From contig JAEXCA010000248.1 of NCBI GenBank assembly GCA_023393755.1, positions 1-7,221 of the forward strand: DNA of 7,221 nucleotides. Direction: 5' to 3'. The translations under genes were made by a program, and so were the position numbers. Within the stretch, counting starts at the first letter, position 1. The number at the start of each line of letters is the position of its first letter. Below the pieces are notes generated by a model, which was given only the letters and a program-made list of their open reading frames with translations, searched no databases and was not told the origin of the DNA. This DNA is from Actinomycetes bacterium (lineage in GTDB: Bacteria; Actinomycetota; Actinomycetes; Propionibacteriales; Propionibacteriaceae). Positions 1 through 5,514 of the stretch are shown one piece after another.

Positions 1-1
1 C

Positions 2-586
2 CCCGAGGCCGTCGCCTGGGTCCGCGGCCAGCGGGTGGTGGCGATCGCCCCCTGGCCCGGCACCGGCCGGCCCGCCCCCGACCCCGAGCGCTGGCATGCC
101 GAGCTGGAACAGTACGGCGCCAGGCCCACGGTGGTGGCGGTGGGCACCGTGGTGGAGCGGCTCTCCGAGCTGGTCACCAGCCACCAGGCGGCCAGGCAGG
201 CGCTGCAGATCGGACGCCGGACCGGGCGGCGCTGCGTCCGCCACGACGAGCTCAGCTTCGAACGGATGATCCTGGCCGCGCCGACCGAGCAGCTGCGGGC
301 CTTCATCGCCGAGCAGATCGGGCCGCTGATCCGGCACGACGCCGAACGGGGCACCGACCTCTGCCACACCCTGGAGGTCTACCTGGACCTGGGCAACGCG
401 GCGGCCACCGCCCGGCGGGTGTTCGTCCACTACAACACCATGAAGCACCGCCTGCGCCGGATCGTGGAGTTGACCGGCGCGGAACTGGACGCGCCGCGCA
501 CCAGGATGCTGCTGGCCCTCGCGCTGGAGGCGCGCCGCCTGATCGGTGATCAGCCGCCGGGCCCGGCCGACCGCTGGGTAGGGTGA
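2..586 (+). CDS. PucR/CdaR-family transcriptional regulator, C-terminal part (5' truncated by window edge)
   Basis: This is the last 194 residues of a DNA-binding regulator. The frame is open from base 2 and stops at TGA 584-586, so the GTG at 35 is probably internal rather than the start. Seen: residues about 48-85 (GTVVERLSEL ... ARQALQIG) look like the GGDEF-like middle region of PucR/CdaR proteins. Residues about 97-180 match the C-terminal PucR helix-turn-helix: a TLEVYLDLG stretch, then AATARRVFVHYNTMKHRLRRIVELTG, read here as the recognition part around residues 134-159. Known for the family: members act as activators or repressors of catabolic genes, sensing ligands through N-terminal domains that lie outside this window, so the signal and targets cannot be named. 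The final 14 residues (DQPPGPADRWVG region) are a short Pro-rich tail. The carbonic anhydrase gene follows after 4 nt, but appears to have its own promoter. Confidence 0.88.
   Translation, partial: PEAVAWVRGQRVVAIAPWPGTGRPAPDPERWHAELEQYGARPTVVAVGTVVERLSELVTSHQAARQALQIGRRTGRRCVRHDELSFERMILAAPTEQLRAFIAEQIGPLIRHDAERGTDLCHTLEVYLDLGNAAATARRVFVHYNTMKHRLRRIVELTGAELDAPRTRMLLALALEARRLIGDQPPGPADRWVG
540..552. repeat. Short inverted repeat TGATC-GGT-GATCA
   Basis: This is a perfect 5-bp inverted repeat with a 3-nt centre inside the last codons of the PucR-type gene. It ends 26 bp before the candidate -10 box at 579-584, so it lies around the -35 region of the carbonic anhydrase promoter. It could be an operator half-site pair, but it may equally be chance in coding sequence (it encodes LIGDQ). 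Confidence 0.3.
579..584 (+). promoter_or_regulatory. Candidate -10 box TAGGGT for leaderless carbonic anhydrase mRNA
   Basis: TAGGGT fits the actinobacterial TANNNT -10 consensus. Only 6 nt (GACCCC) separate it from the GTG at 591, so transcription should begin at or beside the start codon. No Shine-Dalgarno sequence precedes that GTG, which agrees with leaderless translation. I see no recognisable -35 hexamer. The box overlaps the stop codon region of the upstream regulator gene. Confidence 0.6.
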
Positions 587-590
587 CCCC

Positions 591-1085
591 GTGAACGGCT
601 CCTTCGACGATCTGCTGGCCGCCAACCGCCGGTACGCCACCTCCGCACCACGCAACTTCGACGGCTACGCCCATGCCGGGGTGGCGGTGGTCACCTGCAT
701 GGATTCGCGCCTGCAGCCGCTGGAGATGATCGGCCTCCTGCTCGGCGAGGCGAAGATCCTGCGGACCCCCGGCGGTCATGTCACCCCCGACGCGCTGGCC
801 GGCTGCGTGCTGGCGGTCCACCTGCTCAAGGTCAACCGCATCCTGGTGATCGCCCACACCCGCTGTGCCATGGCGGCCGCGGACGACGCCGGCCTGCACC
901 GGCGGATCGCGGAGGCGAGCGGCCTGGACAGCTCCGGGCTGGACTTCGGTGCCACCACCGACCAACTCGGCCGGCTGCGGACCGACGTGGAGCTGCTCGC
1001 CGGCCACCCGCTGATCGCCGGGCGGGCGGAGGTCGGCGGCTTCCGCTACGACGTGGACACCGGCCTGCTCGACCAGGTCTGCTGA
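591..1085 (+). CDS. Beta-class carbonic anhydrase (short Rv1284-like type)
   Basis: The 164-residue product should catalyse reversible hydration of CO2 to bicarbonate with a zinc ion in the cytoplasm. Seen: the CMDSR motif supplies zinc ligand Cys36 and the Asp38/Arg40 dyad, and HTRC supplies His89 and Cys92. Length and order match the short actinobacterial beta-CA group represented by M. tuberculosis Rv1284 (about 163 residues), including a C-terminal GFRYDVDTGLLDQV strand like GFVFDVATGKLNEV. Oddities: the usual RNAG segment after the first ligand is RTPGG (58-62), and the usual HTDCGM is HTRCAM (89-94). All metal ligands and the dyad are kept, so activity is likely, but kinetics or substrate could differ. 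The GTG start is chosen from the leaderless promoter spacing and because it gives the family's usual N-terminus (DDLLAANRRYA). The gene ends 6 bp from the convergent parE stop, with no hairpin terminator visible. Confidence 0.9.
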   Translation: MNGSFDDLLAANRRYATSAPRNFDGYAHAGVAVVTCMDSRLQPLEMIGLLLGEAKILRTPGGHVTPDALAGCVLAVHLLKVNRILVIAHTRCAMAAADDAGLHRRIAEASGLDSSGLDFGATTDQLGRLRTDVELLAGHPLIAGRAEVGGFRYDVDTGLLDQVC

Positions 1086-1091
1086 CCGGGC

Positions 1092-3164
1092 TCAGGCGTC
1101 GATGCGCTCGGCATCCAGCGCGTAGGCGCCCTCGATGATGAACTGCCGGCGCGGGGCGACGTCGTTGCCCATCAGCTTCTCGAACACCGCCTCGGCGGCC
1201 ACCGCCTCGTCGATGGTGATCCGGCGCAGCGTCCGGTGCCGGGGGTTCATCGTGGTCTCGGCGAGCTGATCGGCGTCCATCTCGCCCAGGCCCTTGTACC
1301 GCTGCGGCACCTTGAACGAGACCTGGCGCTTGGTGAGCTCGGCCAGCTTGCGCCGGTACTCCCCCTCGGAGTAGGTGTAGAGGTACTTCTCCTGGCCCTT
1401 GCGCGGGTTGTTGATCTCGAACCGGTGCAGCGGCGGGACGGCGGTGAACACCCGGCCGGCCTCGACCAGCGGGCGCATGTACTTGAAGAACAGCGTGGTC
1501 AGCAGGCAGCGGATGTGGGCGCCGTCGGAATCGGCGTCCGCCATGAAGATGATCTTGCTGTACCGGGCGGAATCCAGCTCGAAGCTGCGGCCCGACCCGG
1601 CGCCGACCACCTGGATGATCGAGGCGCACTCGGCGTTCTTCAGCATGTCGCCCACCGACGCCTTTTGGACGTTCAGGATCTTGCCGCGAATCGGCAGCAG
1701 CGCCTGGAACTCGGAGTTGCGGGCCAGCTTGGCGGTGCCGAGCGCGGAGTCGCCCTCCACGATGAACAGTTCGGTGCGGTCCAGGTCGGTGCTGCGGCAG
1801 TCGGCCAGCTTGGGCGGCAGGGTGGACGACTCCAGCGCGTTCTTGCGGCGCTGCGCGTCGCGGTGGGCGCGGGCCTGCACCCGGGTGCGGGAGGCCCCGA
1901 CCACCTTCTCCATCACCGCCCGGGCCTGCTGCCGCACCGCGGCCCGGTTGCTGGTGAGGAACTCCCCCAGTTCCCGCTCGACGATCTTCGCGACCAGCCG
2001 GGTGACCGGAGGCGTGCCGAGCACCTCCTTGGTCTGGCCCTCGAACTGCGGCTCCGCCAGCCGGACGGTGACCACCGCGGTGATCCCCTCCAGCACGTCG
2101 TCCTTGATGATCTCCTCCCCGGCCTTCAGCAGCCGGGTGCCGTCCAGGGATCGGGCGAAGGCCCGCAGCACGCCGCGTTCGAAGCCGGTGACGTGGGTGC
2201 CACCCTTGCCGGTGGCGATGATGTTCACGAAGGAGACCACCTTCGCCTCGTAGCCGGCCCCCCAGCGCAGCGCGATGTCCACCTCGAGGTCGCGTTCGAC
2301 GTCGGTGGGGGTCATCGCGCCGGCGTCGTCCAGCATCGGCACGGTCTCGGTGAACTTGTCGCTGCCCTGCAGCCGGATCACGTCGGTGACCGGGGCGCCC
2401 TCGGCCAGGAAGTCGCAGAACTCCGAGATGCCGCCGTCGTGCTTGAACACCTCGGTGACCGGGTCGCCCTGGCGGGCGTCGGTGACCACCAGCTCCAGGC
2501 CGGGCACCAGGAAGCTGGTCTGCCGGGCGCGGCGGATCAGGTGCTCCAGCGACAGCTCGGCATCGCGCAGGAAGATCTGCCGGTCGGGCCAGTAGCGCAC
2601 CCGGGTGCCGGTCACCCCGCGCCGGGTCTTCCCGATCTTCCGCAACCCGCCGCCGGGCGTGAACGGGGCGTCCGGTCCGGCACCGTCGAAGATCCCCGGC
2701 ACCCCGCGCCGGAAGCTCATCGCGTGGGTGATCCCGCCGCGGTCGACCTCGACGTCCAGCCGGGAGGACAGCGCGTTCACCACCGAGGCACCCACGCCGT
2801 GCAGGCCGCCGGTGGCGTTGTAGGAGCCGGCGCCGAACTTACCGCCGGCGTGGAGCTTGGTGTACACCACCTCGACACCGGTCAGGCCGGTCTTCGGCTC
2901 GATGTCCACCGGGATGCCGCGGGCCTGGTCGGCGACGAAGATGCCGCCGTCGGCCTCCAGCCGGATGTCGATGCTGGAGCCGAACCCGGCCAGCGCCTCG
3001 TCCACCGCGTTGTCGATGATCTCCCACAGGCAGTGCATCAGGCCGCGGGTGTCGGTGGAACCGATGTACATCGCCGGACGCTTGCGGACCGCATCCAGCC
3101 CCTCCAGCACCAGCAGGTGCCTGGCCTCGTAGTCCCGTCCCTCGGCAGCGCTCTTCGTGGTCAC
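1092..3164 (-). CDS. parE: DNA topoisomerase IV subunit B (ParE; GyrB paralogue)
   Basis: This is the ATPase/TOPRIM subunit of a type IIA topoisomerase. With ParC (not in the window) it should decatenate and relax chromosomes. Numbering is from the GTG at 3164 (690 aa). The GHKL ATPase domain spans about 10-230, with EIIDNAVDEAL holding the catalytic-base Glu48 and Asn52 and a glycine-rich lid GGLHGVGASVVNALS around 119-133. The transducer domain carries the QTK loop (Gln377-Lys379). TOPRIM begins at EGDSALGTAK (Glu470) and contains the DADSDG metal site (Asp543/545/547). A C-terminal GyrB/ParE domain follows, with QRYKGLGEMDADQL and a final RIDA. It follows the actinomycete ParE pattern (HLLVLEGL, RGLMHCLWEIIDN) more closely than GyrB, whose signature is EGDSAGG. 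Oddity: the DxGxG ATP motif reads DQARG (79-83). The GTG at 3242 would add 26 unconserved residues; I prefer 3164, which sits 7 nt after a -10 box. Gyrase B remains a less likely alternative name. Confidence 0.93.
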   Translation of the reverse strand: MTTKSAAEGRDYEARHLLVLEGLDAVRKRPAMYIGSTDTRGLMHCLWEIIDNAVDEALAGFGSSIDIRLEADGGIFVADQARGIPVDIEPKTGLTGVEVVYTKLHAGGKFGAGSYNATGGLHGVGASVVNALSSRLDVEVDRGGITHAMSFRRGVPGIFDGAGPDAPFTPGGGLRKIGKTRRGVTGTRVRYWPDRQIFLRDAELSLEHLIRRARQTSFLVPGLELVVTDARQGDPVTEVFKHDGGISEFCDFLAEGAPVTDVIRLQGSDKFTETVPMLDDAGAMTPTDVERDLEVDIALRWGAGYEAKVVSFVNIIATGKGGTHVTGFERGVLRAFARSLDGTRLLKAGEEIIKDDVLEGITAVVTVRLAEPQFEGQTKEVLGTPPVTRLVAKIVERELGEFLTSNRAAVRQQARAVMEKVVGASRTRVQARAHRDAQRRKNALESSTLPPKLADCRSTDLDRTELFIVEGDSALGTAKLARNSEFQALLPIRGKILNVQKASVGDMLKNAECASIIQVVGAGSGRSFELDSARYSKIIFMADADSDGAHIRCLLTTLFFKYMRPLVEAGRVFTAVPPLHRFEINNPRKGQEKYLYTYSEGEYRRKLAELTKRQVSFKVPQRYKGLGEMDADQLAETTMNPRHRTLRRITIDEAVAAEAVFEKLMGNDVAPRRQFIIEGAYALDAERIDA

Positions 3165-3171
3165 GCCGCAG

Positions 3172-3177
3172 AGGCTA
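3172..3177 (-). promoter_or_regulatory. Candidate -10 box TAGCCT for leaderless parE mRNA
   Basis: Read on the minus strand, TAGCCT fits TANNNT. It is followed by 7 nt (CTGCGGC) and then the GTG at 3164, so the transcript should start at the initiation codon. No Shine-Dalgarno sequence lies upstream, supporting this start over the one at 3242. No clear TTGACA-like -35 is visible at 16-18 nt spacing; the bases there read CCGGAA or shifted forms of it. Confidence 0.55.
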
Positions 3178-3249
3178 TCTCGCCCGGCCGACAGTTCCGG
3201 GGAGGTTACGGTCTGGTGTCGAATGCCGGGGTTTGTCCCCACCGCCCAC

Positions 3250-3255
3250 TAGACT
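3250..3255 (+). promoter_or_regulatory. Candidate housekeeping -10 box TAGACT for the small zinc-binding protein gene
   Basis: TAGACT fits the vegetative TANNNT consensus and would put the transcription start near 3262, giving an untranslated leader of about 70 nt before the ATG at 3333. The bases 17 nt upstream (CGGGGT) are not a good -35. It lies about 75 bp from the divergent parE -10 box, so the two promoters could share regulators. Confidence 0.4.
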
Positions 3256-3264
3256 GGGTTCACC

Positions 3265-3291
3265 GGGAACAAACCGACGCTTTCGGTGTTG
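3265..3291 (+). promoter_or_regulatory. Candidate ECF-sigma (SigH/SigR-type) promoter GGGAAC-N17-GTTG
   Basis: GGGAAC at 3265-3270, a 17-nt spacer and GTTG at 3288-3291 match the known SigH/SigR consensus (GGAAC or GGAAT, 17-18 nt, then GTT) used in thiol-oxidative and heat stress in mycobacteria and streptomycetes. Transcription would start near 3298-3300, about 35 nt before the ATG at 3333. It is downstream of the TAGACT box, suggesting tandem promoters. The assignment rests on the motif alone. Confidence 0.45.
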
Positions 3292-3321
3292 TACCTGGCG
3301 AGTCGTTGGTGATGACCGAGA

Positions 3322-3327
3322 GGGAGG
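3322..3327 (+). promoter_or_regulatory. Ribosome binding site GGGAGG
   Basis: GGGAGG ends 5 nt before the ATG at 3333. It decides the start over the in-frame ATG at 3312, which has no such sequence upstream. It is the only gene start in the window with a strong, well-spaced Shine-Dalgarno match. Confidence 0.8.
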
Positions 3328-3332
3328 ACGGC

Positions 3333-3524
3333 ATGAGCACAACTGTCATCGAGAATCTGACCACCGCTGATCGCTGTGATCGCTGTGGGGCTCAGGCGTA
3401 CGTGCGGGTCACCCTCACCTCCGGCGGCGAGCTCTTCTTCTGCGGTCACCACGGCCGCGCCCACTCGGCCAAGCTCAGCCAGGTGGCGCTGAAGATCCAC
3501 GACGAGACCGACAAGCTCTCCTGA
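3333..3524 (+). CDS. Small putative zinc-binding protein, DUF7455-like
   Basis: This is a 63-residue hypothetical protein. Seen: a short variable N-terminus, then ADRCDRCGAQAYVRVTL with Cys15 and Cys18, a GGELFFCGHH segment with Cys37, His39 and His40, and a helical tail ending in IHDETDKLS. The CxxC ... CxHH arrangement looks like a small zinc ribbon. Homologous small proteins with the same CDRCGAQA and GGEL(L/F)FCxHH signatures occur in streptomycetes and other actinomycetes near parE and the principal sigma factor gene, and are labelled DUF7455 as I recall. No biochemical role is known to me, and I do not assign one. The gene is divergent from parE across a 168-bp control region and is followed by a hairpin terminator, so it is probably monocistronic. 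The possible SigH/SigR-type promoter would suit a redox-sensitive Cys/His protein, but that link is inference. Confidence 0.88.
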   Translation: MSTTVIENLTTADRCDRCGAQAYVRVTLTSGGELFFCGHHGRAHSAKLSQVALKIHDETDKLS

Positions 3525-3540
3525 GGCAGTTGCCTCCTCG

Positions 3541-3567
3541 ACGGCCCCGGCTCCGTGCCGGGGCCGT
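3541..3567 (+). terminator. Intrinsic-terminator-like hairpin after the small zinc-binding protein gene
   Basis: An 11-bp perfect stem (ACGGCCCCGGC / GCCGGGGCCGT) closes a 5-nt loop TCCGT. It can be lengthened outward by a G-T wobble and a C-G pair (3539-3569). A short, weak T-containing tail (TTGTCGTT) follows, as is common in GC-rich actinobacteria. It starts 17 nt after the TGA at 3522-3524 and ends 20 bp before the next gene's -10 box. Confidence 0.85.
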
Positions 3568-3587
3568 TGTCGTTGCCGGGACGTCGC

Positions 3588-3593
3588 TACAGT
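3588..3593 (+). promoter_or_regulatory. Candidate -10 box TACAGT for leaderless S9 peptidase mRNA
   Basis: TACAGT fits TANNNT and is separated by 6 nt (GACGGC) from the ATG at 3600, which predicts a leaderless transcript. TTGTCG at 3567-3572 could be a -35, but the 15-nt spacer is short and it overlaps the tail of the upstream terminator. No Shine-Dalgarno sequence precedes the ATG. Confidence 0.6.
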
Positions 3594-3599
3594 GACGGC

Positions 3600-5504
3600 A
3601 TGCGCGAGGCACCCTACGGCAGCTGGCCGTCCCCCATCTCGGCGGCCGACCTGACCGCGGCCACGGTCGGGCTCTCCGGCGGGCTGATCAGCGAAGGGGT
3701 CAGGTACTGGACGCAGGCGCACCCCGAGCAGGGCGGCCGGGTGACCCTGTGGCGCCAGGACGCCGGCGGCCGCACCGAGGTGACCCCCGACGCCTATCTG
3801 CGCACCGCGGTCAACGAGTACGGCGGCGGGGAATGGACGGTGGCGGGCGGCCTGGTGGCCTACTCCAGCTGGCCGGACGGCAGCGTGCAGCTGATCGAGC
3901 CGGGCCGGCCGGCGCGTCAGCTCGCCCCGGGCGGGGTGTTCCGGTACGCCGCGCTGCACCTGGACCCGGTGCGCCGGCTGTTGCTGGCGGTGCGGGAGGA
4001 CCATTCCGCCGGCGGCGAGCCGCAGACCACCATCGTCGCGCTGGAACTCGACTCCGACAACGCCGGCGGTGGCCGGGTGCTGGTCGCCGGCGCCGACTTC
4101 TACGCCCATCCGGTGCTGTCCGCCGATGGCCGGCTGGCCTGGGTGGAATGGGATCACCCGAACCTGCCCTGGGGCAGCACCCGGCTGCGGGTGGCCCCGC
4201 TGGCCGAGCCGGCCGCCGCGACCACCGTCGGCGGCGGCGCCGGGGTCTCCGCCGTCCACCCCGCCTGGAGCCCGGACGGCTCGCTGCTCTTCCTGGCCGA
4301 TCCCGACGGGTTCTGGAACTTCCACCGCTGGGACGGCGAACGCACCGGGTGCGTCTACCCGGCGCCGGCCGACTTCTGCGGCCCGCCCTGGACCCTCGCC
4401 CCGTCGCCGTACGCGGTGATCGACGAGCACCGGATCGGCTGCACTCCCCTGGTTCACGGCTACGCCGCCCTGGCGGTGATCCATCACGGCGGGGCCGAGC
4501 CGGCGCGGCTGGAGCCGATCGACTCCGAGGCGGTCACCGCCACGGTCACCGGCTCCGGACCGCTCGCCGTCGCCCTGCTGGGCTACCCCGACCGTCCGGC
4601 GTCCCTGGTCGAGGTGGACTGGGACACCGGCGGGCTCACCGTGCTGAAGGCCGGCTCCGAGCGCGTCCTCGACCCGGCGCTGGTCTCCCGGGCGGAGGCG
4701 ATCAGCTGGCCCAGCCCGCTCGGGGAGGTGCATGCCTGGTACTACCCGCCCACCAACCCCGGGTACGCCGCGCCGGCGGGCGAGCTGCCGCCGGTGCAGG
4801 TGTGGAGCCACGGCGGCCCGACCGGGTTCTCCAGCCCCGAGTACCGGCTGGCCACCCAGTTCTGGACCTCCCGCGGGATCGGCATCGTCGACGTCAACTA
4901 CGGCGGCTCGGCCGGCTACGGCCGCGCCTACCGGGAGCGGCTGCAGGGAAACTGGGGGATCGTGGACGTCCGCGACTGCGCCGACGCGGCGCTCGCGCTG
5001 GTGCAGCGCGGGCTGGCCGATCCGGCCCGGCTCTCCATCCGGGGTGGGTCGGCCGGCGGGTACACCACGCTGGCCGCGCTCACCTTCACCGACGTGTTCA
5101 GCGCAGGGATAAGCCTGTACGGCATCGGCGACCTGGAGACCCTGGCCACCGACACCCACAAGTTCGAGTCCCGCTACCTGGACGGCCTGGTCGCTCCCTA
5201 CCCCGAGGGACGCCGGATCTACCTGGATCGTTCACCGATCCATCACCTCGAGCGGCTGTCCTGCCCGATGCTGATCCTGCAGGGCGGCGAGGACAGGGTG
5301 GTCCCGCCCAGCCAGGCCGAGCAGATGGTCGCCGCGCTGCGCGCCAAGCACCTGCCGGTGGCGTACGTGTTCTTCCCCGACGAGGGCCACGGCTTCCGCC
5401 GGGCGGAGAACGTGATCGCCACCGCCGAGGCGGCGCTGGCCTTCCTCGGCAGGGTGCACGGCTTCAGCCCGGCCGACGACCTGCCGAAGCTGGATCTGCG
5501 CTGA
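3600..5504 (+). CDS. S9 family serine peptidase (prolyl oligopeptidase / acylaminoacyl-peptidase type)
   Basis: The 634-residue product is a probable cytoplasmic dipeptidyl- or acylaminoacyl-peptidase cleaving short peptides; no signal peptide is seen. The N-terminal half, roughly residues 30-360, looks like a WD40/TolB-type beta-propeller (repeated strands such as HPVLSADGRLAWVEWD and HPAWSPDGSLLFLAD) that would gate the active site. The C-terminal alpha/beta hydrolase has HGGP (404-407), NYGGSAGYG with the likely oxyanion Tyr434, nucleophile Ser484 in GGSAGG, Asp565 in GGEDRVVP and His597 in DEGHGF, so the triad is complete and in the order Ser-Asp-His. Length is normal for S9C-type enzymes. 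The ATG at 3600 is preferred over the GTG at 3555 because the latter lies in the terminator hairpin and adds 15 unconserved residues. Substrate preference cannot be read from sequence. The gene ends 10 bp from the convergent gluD-like stop, with no terminator between. Confidence 0.92.
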   Translation: MREAPYGSWPSPISAADLTAATVGLSGGLISEGVRYWTQAHPEQGGRVTLWRQDAGGRTEVTPDAYLRTAVNEYGGGEWTVAGGLVAYSSWPDGSVQLIEPGRPARQLAPGGVFRYAALHLDPVRRLLLAVREDHSAGGEPQTTIVALELDSDNAGGGRVLVAGADFYAHPVLSADGRLAWVEWDHPNLPWGSTRLRVAPLAEPAAATTVGGGAGVSAVHPAWSPDGSLLFLADPDGFWNFHRWDGERTGCVYPAPADFCGPPWTLAPSPYAVIDEHRIGCTPLVHGYAALAVIHHGGAEPARLEPIDSEAVTATVTGSGPLAVALLGYPDRPASLVEVDWDTGGLTVLKAGSERVLDPALVSRAEAISWPSPLGEVHAWYYPPTNPGYAAPAGELPPVQVWSHGGPTGFSSPEYRLATQFWTSRGIGIVDVNYGGSAGYGRAYRERLQGNWGIVDVRDCADAALALVQRGLADPARLSIRGGSAGGYTTLAALTFTDVFSAGISLYGIGDLETLATDTHKFESRYLDGLVAPYPEGRRIYLDRSPIHHLERLSCPMLILQGGEDRVVPPSQAEQMVAALRAKHLPVAYVFFPDEGHGFRRAENVIATAEAALAFLGRVHGFSPADDLPKLDLR

Positions 5505-5514
5505 CCGGGTACAG

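Noticed and set aside
3233..3238. TTGTCC as a -35 for the TAGACT box
   Set aside because: The spacer would be only 11 nt, too short for a working promoter.
3165..3242. Upstream GTG start (3242) for parE, adding 26 residues
   Set aside because: The added residues are not family-like, there is no ribosome site, and the downstream GTG at 3164 is spaced correctly from a -10 box. It cannot be excluded outright.
1236..3332. Long plus-strand open frame antisense to parE, running in frame into the small zinc-binding gene
   Set aside because: Its translation up to 3332 is low-complexity (rich in Gly, Val, Leu, Gln, His) with no recognisable domain. It is the GC-rich shadow of parE codons; only the last 63 codons (3333-3524) are real, marked by the ribosome site and family motifs.
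3555..3599. GTG start at 3555 for the S9 peptidase
   Set aside because: It falls within the upstream terminator hairpin and adds 15 residues unlike the family. The ATG at 3600 follows a well-spaced -10 box.
3249..5159. Long minus-strand open frame opposite the S9 peptidase
   Set aside because: It has no domain and a Gly/Arg/Val/Ala-rich composition typical of antisense frames in GC-rich DNA. The opposite strand has a complete catalytic triad.
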